This document shows, piece by piece, positions 25,056 through 33,795 of a DNA stretch of 64,000 nucleotides; positions within the stretch are counted from its first letter, which is position 1; every line of letters begins with the position of its first letter. The notes under the pieces were generated by a model. The model had not been told where the DNA came from. It saw only the letters and a list, made by a program, of their open reading frames with translations, and ran no database searches. Source of the stretch: Gammaproteobacteria bacterium. GTDB taxonomy: Bacteria; Pseudomonadota; Gammaproteobacteria; Ga0077536. The DNA is taken from positions 186,001-250,000 of the forward strand of contig JAJFJQ010000051.1 of the NCBI GenBank assembly GCA_021773835.1, in the 5' to 3' direction. The position numbers and the translations under genes are program-made.

Positions 25056-26249
25056 TCACCCCCAAAGCTTCTTTGATGCAATTGCTGCGCCCTCGGACAG
25101 CGAGCCGAGTTTGGCCCAGGCGACGTCTGGCGCCACCATGACGTAGCCAGCAAACGTCGAGAACCCGCAATCCGTGCTTGCGATCACGCGCTCGCGGTCG
25201 CCAATGACATCAACGAATTCGCAGATGCGTTTGGCGACCACCTCTGGATGCTCCAAATAATTGTAGGTTACATCGATGCAACCCGGATATAGGACCATGT
25301 CTGGCGGTGGTTGGTATTTTCGAAACAACTCTATTTCATGTTGGTGGCGGGGGTTCGCGCAAGCCAGGGACAGCCCGCCAACGTTTGCCTTGTACAAAAA
25401 TGGCAGTAGGGGTTCGAGGTCGATGTCGTCGCAATGTGGACCTTCCCAGTTGCCCCAGCATAGGTGTAAGCGCAATTTCTCAGGGGGAATGTCCGCGATC
25501 GCCAGGTTGAGCGCATCGATATGTAACTCGACGCGTTCTAGAAATTCGTTTAGCGGTCGGTCGAGATACATAATTTGACGCTCAAGGGCGAGATCGGGCG
25601 CATCGAGCTGCAGTACGTGGCCCCGAGCGATAATCATTTCGTATTCTTTCTTCATTTCACGCGCGATCGCGTAGACGTAATCGCTGTCATTAGCGTAGGT
25701 GGGGTGATCCGGATGGCGGAGTAAGGTGGTTGACAATATACCGGGAGTCGCGGCCGTTACGAATGTGTGATCGAAGCTTGTCGCGGCGTCTGATTCCGCA
25801 GCTAGAACCTGTTCGAATAAATCGAGTTCTTCCAATGCCTGCGCGTCGTTATATAGAAGCTTGTCAATGCATTGCGGCATTTGCCAGGTTGTTGCGGACT
25901 CGGCGATGTTGTCAATTCCTGCACGTTTTCCCATAAACGCCGCAAACTCAGGAAACTTGACGAAATCCGTTACCGTCCCGCGTACTGTCTTACCGCCGAA
26001 GCCGCTCATGCGATTTTTCGCGTAAATTGAAAAACCGAGACGTGGGATTTCGCCATCGCACGGGATGTCGATTCCCTGCGTCGCTTGCATGCGCACGGCT
26101 TCCGCGATTTCGGCTCGCGCTTGGGCGACAAATTCTGCCCGATCAACAGCCAGGCCGGCTTCTATATCGCTTAGCTTCTTTAGCAACCCGTCTGAGCGGG
26201 GCAGACTGCCGACATGCGTAGTGAGGATCCGATCTTCGCTAGTTGGCAT
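25056..26249 (-). CDS. MetE-like (cobalamin-independent methionine synthase II family) protein
   Basis: About 397 residues from ATG 26249 (AGGGGG 5 bases upstream; a GTG at 26255 is the alternative). It resembles the catalytic C-terminal barrel of MetE: TTHVGSLPRS at the start, then zinc-binding candidates in LHLCWGN and the late STDCGFSTF. Stand-alone proteins of this size do not make methionine from methyltetrahydrofolate-triglutamate in the usual way; members include epoxyalkane:coenzyme M transferase-like and other thiol alkyl- or methyltransferases. A zinc-bound thiol would attack an alkyl donor. Neighbours (porin, LLM oxygenase, cupin, gamma-glutamyltransferase) support a catabolic, not biosynthetic, role; this is inference. 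Confidence 0.82.
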   Translation of the reverse strand: MPTSEDRILTTHVGSLPRSDGLLKKLSDIEAGLAVDRAEFVAQARAEIAEAVRMQATQGIDIPCDGEIPRLGFSIYAKNRMSGFGGKTVRGTVTDFVKFPEFAAFMGKRAGIDNIAESATTWQMPQCIDKLLYNDAQALEELDLFEQVLAAESDAATSFDHTFVTAATPGILSTTLLRHPDHPTYANDSDYVYAIAREMKKEYEMIIARGHVLQLDAPDLALERQIMYLDRPLNEFLERVELHIDALNLAIADIPPEKLRLHLCWGNWEGPHCDDIDLEPLLPFLYKANVGGLSLACANPRHQHEIELFRKYQPPPDMVLYPGCIDVTYNYLEHPEVVAKRICEFVDVIGDRERVIASTDCGFSTFAGYVMVAPDVAWAKLGSLSEGAAIASKKLWG

Positions 26250-26315
26250 TTGCACCCCCTATTGTAGATACTGCGAATTAGGCCTCTACCATACCGCACA
26301 GAACGCAGCTGATCA

Positions 26316-27485
26316 TCACGGTAGTTCCAGCACGATCCGGACGCCGGCGACCACTGCATCGTCGATGCCGTTGGCACTACCTGGATCAACGACGAGTTGA
26401 ATATCCGGCTGCAGTACTAACCAACTATTTACCTGGTAGGCATAGGTTAGCTCGATGGCCGTTTCAGCTTTGCGTAGCAATTCCTCCGCACGCCGGTGTT
26501 TATCCGATAGACGGGCGTGGGCGATACCGACGCTTAGCTGATCCTCGCTGCGTCCCGATAATGGTGCTGCCCAATGCAAACCGCCGCCAAAGTAGCTCGA
26601 GATCTGATTGCGGCTGGCACGTGCGAGGCCATACTGGAAGAAAATACCGAGATCCCCGTCAGCGCGAAAATAGGTAAGTGGCATCTCGGTGATGATATAC
26701 CCACCGGAATTGTTGTCACGCCTCAGCCCGGCGATGTCCTCGAAGTTTGCGGTGCTATGCCATAGACCAATTGCCGCTTTTGCCGGGATCGCCTGCCCCG
26801 TATCAAGATATCCGAACTCGCCAATCAAAAAAACGCCATCTCCGTCATCGAAGCGAATGTGTGTACCGAACTTATCCGTCGGACTTCCCGGAACACCGTC
26901 GTAGACCGCGGTCGAGAGATAGGTTTGCTCGCTCGGCGCGAGGCGCAACACTGCGCCGAGCGCTGTGACGGGGAATATCGACACGTTTCCTTGAGAAATC
27001 TCTGGCCCGTTGCCGAAAGAACTGTGTACGAGGCTTGATGCACGCTCCAATACATAAAACTCAGTGTTCGCGTCATGCAATCCGAGCAGCAACGAGGCGC
27101 GTTTCTCGGGCAAGCTGTATTCATACCAAGCCTCAAACAGTTTTCCCGTATTTGCCGCTTCGATACTACTAGCGGTTTGAATATCACCAACATGGTCGGC
27201 ACTCAAATGGCCGCCGATGGTCCCGAGTACATTGAGCTTGATGTGATGCGCGCTACCGTGATCCGGATCACCCCAAACTAGATCGCCGATTACTTCAGCG
27301 GTACTGGGGGCTTCTATCCCGCGTTTTCGGCCGCCGCTGAGATTGGCCAGGAGATCGAAGGTTGCGACCAGCTCTAGTGACCAATCAATCGTTGTGTCTT
27401 CGGTCGCGCTGGCCTCAATTTCGGCACTACACAGAAAAATCGCGATGAGCGACTGTAACGCAATCCTTATTCGCATTTCTCGCAT
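26316..27485 (-). CDS. OprB-family carbohydrate-selective porin
   Basis: 389 residues with an N-terminal signal peptide (cleavage likely after IEASA near 27) and alternating beta strands. The pattern KLFEAWYEYSLPEKRASLLLGLHDANTEFY and the closing ELTYAYQVNSWLVLQPDIQLVVDPG are typical of OprB porins, which form outer-membrane channels for sugars and other small neutral or acidic solutes. It is shorter than the ~420-450 of the pseudomonad proteins but retains the terminal aromatic-hydrophobic ending. It lies 66 bases upstream of the MetE-like gene on the same strand and probably lets the substrate of that cluster into the periplasm. Two ATGs (27485, 27476) are possible starts. Confidence 0.85.
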   Translation of the reverse strand: MREMRIRIALQSLIAIFLCSAEIEASATEDTTIDWSLELVATFDLLANLSGGRKRGIEAPSTAEVIGDLVWGDPDHGSAHHIKLNVLGTIGGHLSADHVGDIQTASSIEAANTGKLFEAWYEYSLPEKRASLLLGLHDANTEFYVLERASSLVHSSFGNGPEISQGNVSIFPVTALGAVLRLAPSEQTYLSTAVYDGVPGSPTDKFGTHIRFDDGDGVFLIGEFGYLDTGQAIPAKAAIGLWHSTANFEDIAGLRRDNNSGGYIITEMPLTYFRADGDLGIFFQYGLARASRNQISSYFGGGLHWAAPLSGRSEDQLSVGIAHARLSDKHRRAEELLRKAETAIELTYAYQVNSWLVLQPDIQLVVDPGSANGIDDAVVAGVRIVLELP

Positions 27486-27543
27486 GAAACGACGATGAAG
27501 AAAAACTTGGAATGGCGTTATTCTAACCGAGCTAAAGGATCGC

Positions 27544-28524
27544 TCATAAATTCGGCGCTAAGACAGTGACCGCTTTTCGCGTCGCAATCAATCGATCTTC
27601 ATTGACCGGGCTCACGGCGAGTAATGGAAGGTCTGCACCGGCATCGCGAAAGGCTTGTAATTGTTGTCGGCAGCGATTGGGCGTTCCAAAGACGCAAACC
27701 TGATCGATCAACTCGTCGGGGATCTGCGCCGCGGCTTCCTTTCGTGTTCCTGCTTTCAAGGTCTTCTGCACCGAATCCATCGCACGCTTAAATCCGGCGC
27801 GTCGCCATTGTCGGCGGTAGTTCGGCAGTTGGGCAAAAAAGGCGAGGTTATAGCGGGCGGCGGATCGGGCGGCCACTTCGTCTTCACTAACAAACGTGGG
27901 AATACTCAATATGCAACCGAACTTTCCGTCATCGCGATTTGCCGCCGTGCGCGCGGTGTTTGCTGCATCGAGTAAGGTCGGCAAATGTGATTGCGGTGTT
28001 AGAAACGGCATCAACCCATTACCAATAGTACCGGCGATCGCGGCGCTCTCAACGGTGTTTCCAGCGACATAAATTGGCACGGGAAATTTCGCTGGAGGTT
28101 GTTTGAAGATCCCTGATCCCGCCTCGCCCTGTAGGCCGTCGGCGACAGACTTCACGTAGCCTTGCAGGGCCTCCCTGGCGTCGCCCATGTCGATGCCGAT
28201 CGAAGCAAGCAGACCGCGGTGGCTCATGCCGAGCCCCAATATTAAGCGGCCGTTACTGAGTTCAGCGATAGTTCGCGCGCTCGAGGCGGTTAAAAATGGG
28301 TGGCGAAAATAGATGTTTGCGATATTCGTGCCGACATTGATTGTCGTCGTTCCAAGGGCGATGGCTTCGCTACAGGCGAGTGCATCGCCACGTCCTTCAT
28401 TCACAAATACAGACTCGTAGCCGTATGATTCTGCCAATTGCCCTATCTCGACGAATTCCTGCGGCGGACCCTCGGTGACCGTCGACAAGACGATGCCTAA
28501 GCGATTGCTTGATTTATTCGTCAT
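27544..28524 (-). CDS. LLM class flavin-dependent oxidoreductase
   Basis: 326-residue luciferase-like protein: LGIVLSTVTEGPP, YESVFVNEGRGDALACSEAIALGTTTINVGTNIANIYFRHPFLTASSARTIAEL (barrel), and RLILGLGMSHRGLL near residue 95. C-terminal VCVFGTPNRCRQQLQAFRDAGADLPLL is the usual ending of F420- or FMN-using members of this family. Its last bases are 58 upstream of the porin start, and it follows the DUF1932 dehydrogenase by 10 bases, so it belongs to the same minus-strand run that ends with gamma-glutamyltransferase. Either monooxygenase or hydride-transfer chemistry is possible. Confidence 0.86.
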   Translation of the reverse strand: MTNKSSNRLGIVLSTVTEGPPQEFVEIGQLAESYGYESVFVNEGRGDALACSEAIALGTTTINVGTNIANIYFRHPFLTASSARTIAELSNGRLILGLGMSHRGLLASIGIDMGDAREALQGYVKSVADGLQGEAGSGIFKQPPAKFPVPIYVAGNTVESAAIAGTIGNGLMPFLTPQSHLPTLLDAANTARTAANRDDGKFGCILSIPTFVSEDEVAARSAARYNLAFFAQLPNYRRQWRRAGFKRAMDSVQKTLKAGTRKEAAAQIPDELIDQVCVFGTPNRCRQQLQAFRDAGADLPLLAVSPVNEDRLIATRKAVTVLAPNL

Positions 28525-28534
28525 GCTGCCGATG

Positions 28535-29383
28535 CTAGTTCTCTCGACTATCCAGCATCGTTCTCAGTACTTCGTCTAATTCCGGTGGAACGTCCACACC
28601 TTTGTAACTCGACAGTAATGCATAGGTCTCGGCGGCGGCGGAAAAGAAATCATGTGGGAGGCTATGGGCCTTAGACATCGCCGCTATTTCATGCATCTCA
28701 CCCTCGAAGCGCCACGCTTTTGCGGCATTGCGTTGTGCTGTGCGTTGCAGCCGTGAGCTCAGGTCTGGAATCGAGAGGGCCCATTCATCGTGCAGGGCAT
28801 CGGTTACGTTCGCGGCTTTGGCCAGCGCGCCAACGCTGAGCAGCAGCGCGGCTGATCCCTTCGACCACGCGGCATAACACATCTTTAATGCCGAGGCGGC
28901 AGTTTGGGAGCCGCCAATATCAATTGCTTCGAGTGCGCCATAGTTAAAAAGCTCGATAATGTTGCTGACACGCGCACCCGATAGGTACAGACGTGTCGTA
29001 CCCTGACGCAGCGCCGGCGGGCCAATAATGCCGCCGTCGACATAGCTTGCACCGGCCGCTTCGACAACTTCGCTGATCGCAATGGCGGTATTTGGCGAGA
29101 TCGCATTGGCATCTAAATAGATACCATTGAATTGAGTTGCGGCGACCTCTTTGGCTGTGTTCACGGCCGCGGCAGGTGGGCACACAGAGACCACGACGGC
29201 ACTCTCTGTAAGTAATTTCTCGAGCGTATCGTATGTCTTGAATCCAGCAGCACTGGCGCGACGATGGGTTGCTTCGCTACGTTCAATCGACGTCCAACCG
29301 ACGCCTACTCCCCCAGCCAATAAACACGCGCCGATGGTGACGCCCATTTCACCTGGGTGTAGTAACGCAATTTGATCTGCCAT
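28535..29383 (-). CDS. NAD(P)-dependent 3-hydroxyisobutyrate dehydrogenase-like protein (DUF1932)
   Basis: About 282 residues. The Rossmann start is QIALLHPGEMGVTIGACLLAGG, so ATG 29383 (or 29389) is preferred; an upstream extension of ~97 codons in the same frame is Arg-, Trp- and Cys-rich, unlike the family, and would cross the divergent promoter region. The C-terminal half is the DUF1932 helical domain, with the family patterns KMCYAAWSKGSAALLLSV and YVDGGIIGPPA in the middle. Relatives are beta-hydroxyacid dehydrogenases and an imine reductase-like group, typically acting on small hydroxyacids with NAD(P). It is the first gene of a minus-strand run with an LLM oxidoreductase and, further on, porin and thiol-chemistry genes. 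Confidence 0.84.
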   Translation of the reverse strand: MADQIALLHPGEMGVTIGACLLAGGVGVGWTSIERSEATHRRASAAGFKTYDTLEKLLTESAVVVSVCPPAAAVNTAKEVAATQFNGIYLDANAISPNTAIAISEVVEAAGASYVDGGIIGPPALRQGTTRLYLSGARVSNIIELFNYGALEAIDIGGSQTAASALKMCYAAWSKGSAALLLSVGALAKAANVTDALHDEWALSIPDLSSRLQRTAQRNAAKAWRFEGEMHEIAAMSKAHSLPHDFFSAAAETYALLSSYKGVDVPPELDEVLRTMLDSREN

Positions 29384-29544
29384 GTTCATACCGTACCGGT
29401 TCGACGGCGATCCGGCCAGGAATTTTGACCATACTCCGCTTGTACAACGCCTTGTCGCGTTTGCCGAGACTATGCTATGAGTGGACTCTAGATTCGAATG
29501 ATCGTACCAGCAGTTTTGCCAATCTTGAGCTAAGGAATTACCCG

Positions 29545-30393
29545 ATGAAGTTTGCCACCATGCTTTACTCGACGGATTACGCCATGCGTCCCGATAAATT
29601 TGCGGTCGCCTGCGAAGAGCGCGGCTTTGAATCGGTTTGGTTTCCCGAGCACACGCATATCCCTGCCAGCCGGCGCACACCTTTTCCGGGTGGCGGCGAT
29701 CTTCCTCAAGATTACTGGCATATGCACGATCCGTTCATCGCCTTGACTGCCGCGGCAATTGCAACCACGACCATCAAGGTGGGCACTGGAGTGTGTCTCA
29801 TCACAGAGCGCGATCCCATCGTCACGGCAAAAGAAGTGGCGTCGCTCGACATGTTGTCGAACGGTCGTTTTTTATTCGGTATCGGAACCGGATGGAATGC
29901 GGAAGAAATGGAAAATCACGGAACGGTATTCAAGAAACGCTGGAAGGTTTTAGAAGAACGCATTGACGCGATGAAGGCGTGCTGGACGCAGGATGATTCT
30001 GAATTCCATGGAAAATACGTGGACTTCGATGCAATTTGGTCCTGGCCGAAGCCGGTGCAAAAACCGCATCCACCAATCATTATGGGTGCGGCTTCGTCTT
30101 GGGGTCGCGAACGCGTTGCGCGCTATTGTGACGGGTGGATCCCGCTACCGGCGCAAATGAAAAACATCGAAGAAGACTTGGCCGATCTTGAGCAACGTCT
30201 GCAGAATCATGGCCGCAAACTATCGGATATCGAGATCTCGTTTTTTTGGGCGCCGGAAAATATCGATAAACTCAAGCGTTATCGCGATATGGGGATCGAC
30301 CGCGCGATCTTAGCCTGTCCGGCAGATCCGGAAGCAGATACCTTGGCGTTGTTGGATAAGCACGCTGCCTTAATGCAGGCAGTAGCCGCTTAA
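29545..30393 (+). CDS. LLM class F420/flavin-dependent oxidoreductase
   Basis: 282 residues from ATG 29545, which follows AAGGA by 8 bases; an upstream extension in frame starting at 29425 is not family-like. Motifs: SVWFPEHTHIPASRRTPFPGG, IKVGTGVCLITERDPIVTAKEVASLDMLSNGRFLFGIG (barrel and coenzyme contact) and GWNAEEMENHG. The length and the PEHTHIP motif match the TIGR03619-like F420-dependent group. It is divergent from the DUF1932 gene (161 bases) and convergent with the FrnE gene. In proteobacteria without F420 these proteins use FMN; which applies here is unknown. Confidence 0.86.
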   Translation: MKFATMLYSTDYAMRPDKFAVACEERGFESVWFPEHTHIPASRRTPFPGGGDLPQDYWHMHDPFIALTAAAIATTTIKVGTGVCLITERDPIVTAKEVASLDMLSNGRFLFGIGTGWNAEEMENHGTVFKKRWKVLEERIDAMKACWTQDDSEFHGKYVDFDAIWSWPKPVQKPHPPIIMGAASSWGRERVARYCDGWIPLPAQMKNIEEDLADLEQRLQNHGRKLSDIEISFFWAPENIDKLKRYRDMGIDRAILACPADPEADTLALLDKHAALMQAVAA

Positions 30394-30418
30394 CGAAGCA
30401 AGCTCTAGTTCGATGAAC

Positions 30419-31078
30419 TTAAGTAAGCTCCGGCTGCTGTTCGGCGATCTGACGTAAGGCCCGTTCGAACACTTCGACCGGTTGTCCGCCCTCGATGAGA
30501 TGACGGTTGTTGATGATCACCGCGGGAACCGCATGGATCCCTTGGCTTTGATAGAACTGCTCCTGTTTGCGTACATCGTCAGCATAGTTATCTGACGCCA
30601 ACAGCTCGCGGGTTTCTGTGACGTCGAGCCCGACTTGTTCGGCTAATCGGATCAGCACATCGTGGTCACTCGGATTTTCTCCGTCAGTGAAATAGGCGTC
30701 GAATAGCGCGTGCTTTAGTTCGGTTTGACAACCCTTGAGTGAGGCAAAATGTAGTAATCGATGGGTATCGAAGGTGTTGTAGATCCGTTCCAATCTGTCC
30801 ATGCGAAAGGTAAAGCCGAGCGCTTCCCCGCGCGCCCGGATGGCCTCGCGATTCTGCTCAGATTGCTCAACGGTCGAGCCGTATTTTTGCGCAAGATGCT
30901 CAAATAGATCCTGCCCTTCAGGGCCCATCTGCGGGTTCAGTTCAAACGGTTGGAAGGTCACATCAACATTGATGTCGTCGCCAATCTTGTCAACTGCTTG
31001 TTCCAATGCCTTAAGACCGATGATGCACCACGGGCAGGAAACGTCGGAAACAAAGTCAATTTTCATTTGCGTTGCCAT
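30419..31078 (-). CDS. DsbA family oxidoreductase, FrnE-like
   Basis: 219 residues from ATG 31078, with AAGGAG 7 bases upstream; a longer GTG-type start at 31096 would place the ribosome site inside the gene. A thioredoxin-fold start is clear: MKIDFVSDVSCPWCIIG with the CPWC redox pair, then an inserted helical domain and the cis-Pro region IHAVPAVIIN near 185. FrnE-like proteins are cytoplasmic disulfide isomerases or glutathione-dependent isomerase relatives (2-hydroxychromene-2-carboxylate isomerase group); no signal peptide is visible. It precedes no partner gene in a tight operon: the SDR upstream is 40 bases away on the same strand. Confidence 0.87.
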   Translation of the reverse strand: MATQMKIDFVSDVSCPWCIIGLKALEQAVDKIGDDINVDVTFQPFELNPQMGPEGQDLFEHLAQKYGSTVEQSEQNREAIRARGEALGFTFRMDRLERIYNTFDTHRLLHFASLKGCQTELKHALFDAYFTDGENPSDHDVLIRLAEQVGLDVTETRELLASDNYADDVRKQEQFYQSQGIHAVPAVIINNRHLIEGGQPVEVFERALRQIAEQQPELT

Positions 31079-31118
31079 GGGGGATCTCCTTACCAATTGG
31101 CTCGATTCTACCAGCGTG

Positions 31119-31847
31119 CTACCAGGGGTGTTCGCCGCCCTCTAGGGTGGAGGAGAAAAAGCACCCGGTTGGCCCGTCGGCGTCTAAGGTCGCCAACCAG
31201 ATTGCGGTTGCCGCGCCTTCTTCGACGCTTAATGGCGCATTCTCACCGCCCATATCGGTTCGGCATAACCCAGGCGAGGCGGAATTCACTTTTATCGCAG
31301 TGTCGCCCAATTCCTTGGCGAATTGCCGAGTGAGAACGTTCAACGCGCACTTTGATGCTTGGTAGCCGGCGGCAAAGGCGTCGTACTGCATATGCTCGGG
31401 ATCGCCCATCGCCGTGAGTGACCCGAGGTCGCTGGTCATGTTGACGATCCGGCCGGCCTGCGACTTTCTAATGAGCGGTAGGAATGCTTGCGTCGTTTCA
31501 AACGCGCCAAAAAAATTGGTCTCGAAGCTTGCGCGAAGATCGGCGAGTGGTAATGCACTGGCGGTGACACCAAAGTCGTTGAGTAGGCCCGCGTTGTTGA
31601 CTAACACATCTAGGTGTTGGTGTTGCTCTGCGACGGTCTTCGCAGCGGCATGGATGCTGGCACTATTACTGACGTCGATACTGACGCATTCGGCAGTGAT
31701 GTTCTGCTCACCAAGCGTGTCGAGTGCCGCGCGCCCTTTGTCAGCATCGCGCACGCCTAAGATGATGTGCATTCCACGCCGGCCAAGCGATTGCGCAATT
31801 TCAAAACCTAATCCGCGATTCGCGCCGGTGATAAGTGCGATGTTCAT
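31119..31847 (-). CDS. SDR family oxidoreductase (carbonyl reductase-like)
   Basis: 242-residue classical short-chain dehydrogenase. The cofactor motif is TGANRGLG at residues 7-14, NNAG follows near 90, and a YQASKCALN segment supplies the catalytic Tyr-x3-Lys with a Ser in the MTSDLGS strand just before. It resembles the carbonyl reductase/CsgA-type subgroup that reduces small ketones or quinones with NADPH. The C-terminal LSVEEGAATAIWLATLDADGPTGCFF is typical of that group. It is on the same strand as the FrnE gene and 41 bases upstream of it. Cytoplasmic; substrate not determined. Confidence 0.86.
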   Translation of the reverse strand: MNIALITGANRGLGFEIAQSLGRRGMHIILGVRDADKGRAALDTLGEQNITAECVSIDVSNSASIHAAAKTVAEQHQHLDVLVNNAGLLNDFGVTASALPLADLRASFETNFFGAFETTQAFLPLIRKSQAGRIVNMTSDLGSLTAMGDPEHMQYDAFAAGYQASKCALNVLTRQFAKELGDTAIKVNSASPGLCRTDMGGENAPLSVEEGAATAIWLATLDADGPTGCFFSSTLEGGEHPW

Positions 31848-31898
31848 GTCAAATACTCTCCAGAGTCATGCGCATACATAGAAAACGTAGCGCGATGA

Positions 31899-33407
31899 TC
31901 AATATACCACCTGGCGAAAACGTAGCATGCCGAGACCGGCAAGCGCGAACGCCATCATCGGCAGGGCCGCAGGTAGCGGAACCGCTTGTAGTTGCCAAGC
32001 AAGCCCGTAATCCCAGTTAAAATCAGTTCCGCCCCCGTTTACGACGCGCAATGCGAAGTTGCTATCTGGGTCCAGGTTTGTCCACAGATTTTCTGTGTTA
32101 TCGATGGCGCTGAACGAACCCGAAATCATGGTCTCGGTCGGACCATCGATCATCCACAACTCCAGGTCTAAATTATGCAGGATGGGATCCGGGTCGAATG
32201 CACCGCCGTCATCGACCGATAAATTCCACACTAGCGCTACCGTCAGGCGCGCTGCGGTTGCCGCCGTTGAGAACAGATAATTCGCTACATCGTTGCTGCT
32301 GTCCGCACCTCCAAATTCAGGATCATAGTCAAACCCCGACCACAGCACTGAGCCGCCGCCATCTTCCAGACTATTTTGTTCACCTGCGATTAGGATTTCA
32401 TAGCTCGTGTTGATATTCAGTTGTCCGGCGCCGAAGCGGGTATCCAAGCCGTTTTGTGTTTGATTGACCGCCCCTTGGCGGTAATCGGTAATATTCGCGG
32501 CGGTCGGGTTCTGGGTAGACCGATCCGCGCCCGCCATCAGCAGTGCCTTGATCACCTCGGAGGTTTCGGCGCTTCTGATCGATTGTGCAGCGGCGTGACG
32601 CGGCGTCCGATCCGGTTCCAATGACAAGCTCGGCTTCTGATGTGCCGTATCGATAAGTAAGGTCGCAGCCGAGGTCGCGACTGCAGTCGCAGAGCTGCTA
32701 GACCCCAGGGGCGCAACAAGATGCGGGTTGGCCCGATCGGCGACATAGTTGGCATCAAGGTCTAAAGAACCAGTTGAGTGAGAGCCATCGGTGCGGCCTA
32801 CCGCGATGACATTGTAGGCATTGGCTAATAGCGGTTTTATTGGACTACCGTTGGTATTGCCGACAACTTGAACAAATTCATCGCGCTCCACCAACCAATC
32901 AACTCGTTGCAGGGCATCGATATTAAGGTCCGGGTCACTGGTTGGCGCCTGGCCGAAATCACCAACCCAGCTATGGTTGGCGATGCGGCTCGCCGACGCC
33001 AACGGCTCGGGCATTGAGTCGACCTGCAAGAAATTTATCAGCCAATCGGTGGCATCATAGACCTCGACGCTTGCGACCCCCGGGGTCATCGATCCGCTTG
33101 TGCCGGCCATTCGGATCGCGGTGCTGGTGGCGTGTGGCGAATAGAGGCCGGCTAACGGTGCCGGGATTGGGGTTTTGTCGATAAATGTGACATCACTAAT
33201 GTCCGCATTCGTTGGATCGGGGGCCCACACATCTAGCATTTCGCCGACATTGACCCGCGCTTCGACCAAGGTCGGTAAGACGCCGGATCCATCTGCGAGC
33301 CCGACCCCGTGAATCATTTGCAATTGGGAAAACCCGACGTCGTCTAGAAATGCCGCCGATACGTTCGTCAATGAGGCGGCAAGGATCAGTGTTATGAGTT
33401 TCTTCAT
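31899..33407 (-). CDS. Subtilisin-like (S8) protein with VPLPA sorting tail
   Basis: 502 residues. Signal peptide about 1-19 (LTNVSAA). The S8 fold is divergent but the triad can be placed: Asp39 (GLADGSGV), His92 (YSPHATSTA) and Ser238 in LGSSSSATAVATSAATLL, with the oxyanion Asn184 in VVGNTNGSP. The C-terminal half (from about 340) is beta-rich with an SFDYDPEF-type sandwich region, ending with VPLPAALPMMAFALAGLG and a basic RFRQVVY tail. That tail marks export and sorting to the surface by an exosortase-like enzyme, possibly trimmed. The Ser-rich substitute for the usual GTSMAAP motif is odd and may lower or alter peptidase activity. Confidence 0.72.
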   Translation of the reverse strand: MKKLITLILAASLTNVSAAFLDDVGFSQLQMIHGVGLADGSGVLPTLVEARVNVGEMLDVWAPDPTNADISDVTFIDKTPIPAPLAGLYSPHATSTAIRMAGTSGSMTPGVASVEVYDATDWLINFLQVDSMPEPLASASRIANHSWVGDFGQAPTSDPDLNIDALQRVDWLVERDEFVQVVGNTNGSPIKPLLANAYNVIAVGRTDGSHSTGSLDLDANYVADRANPHLVAPLGSSSSATAVATSAATLLIDTAHQKPSLSLEPDRTPRHAAAQSIRSAETSEVIKALLMAGADRSTQNPTAANITDYRQGAVNQTQNGLDTRFGAGQLNINTSYEILIAGEQNSLEDGGGSVLWSGFDYDPEFGGADSSNDVANYLFSTAATAARLTVALVWNLSVDDGGAFDPDPILHNLDLELWMIDGPTETMISGSFSAIDNTENLWTNLDPDSNFALRVVNGGGTDFNWDYGLAWQLQAVPLPAALPMMAFALAGLGMLRFRQVVY

Positions 33408-33795
33408 CCTGAAAACATATCCATCATCAATTCGTGATAATTATGCCCGATCGAATTGACCGAAGGTATATCGGCGCCTTCTAGACAGTGTTGTTGACGA
33501 CGAGGCCGCGACGATGGCCAGACGCGGCGACGACTGTCGGTGGGATCGCAAGCTGCTCGGCCTCGAAGTTGACTTCAAGCTCTAATCAGACCTACCCAAA
33601 ATGCCCGTCTCATTCGCGCTTGGGCTGTAAATAGCGCTAAATATTCGGACAATTCTTGCCGATACAAATAATTCTCCCGTAATCGTCGAGCAACAGTCCC
33701 GCCCTTTTGTATCCGGCGGGCGATGGGCATCGGATGGCGAAATATATAGTGCGCTGAAAAGGCGTTCTTTAGTTAGGCGAAGCTAAGTACCAGAA
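33408..33795. other. Gene-free interval (388 bases)
   Basis: It lies between the divergent S8-like and cyclase-like genes and must carry promoters for both, but I see no confident -35/-10 boxes. A short open stretch around 33480-33585 reads DDCRWDRKLLGLEVDFKL then stops; it has a coding-like look but no start, length or match that I recognise, and may be a gene remnant. Nothing else stands out. Confidence 0.4.
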
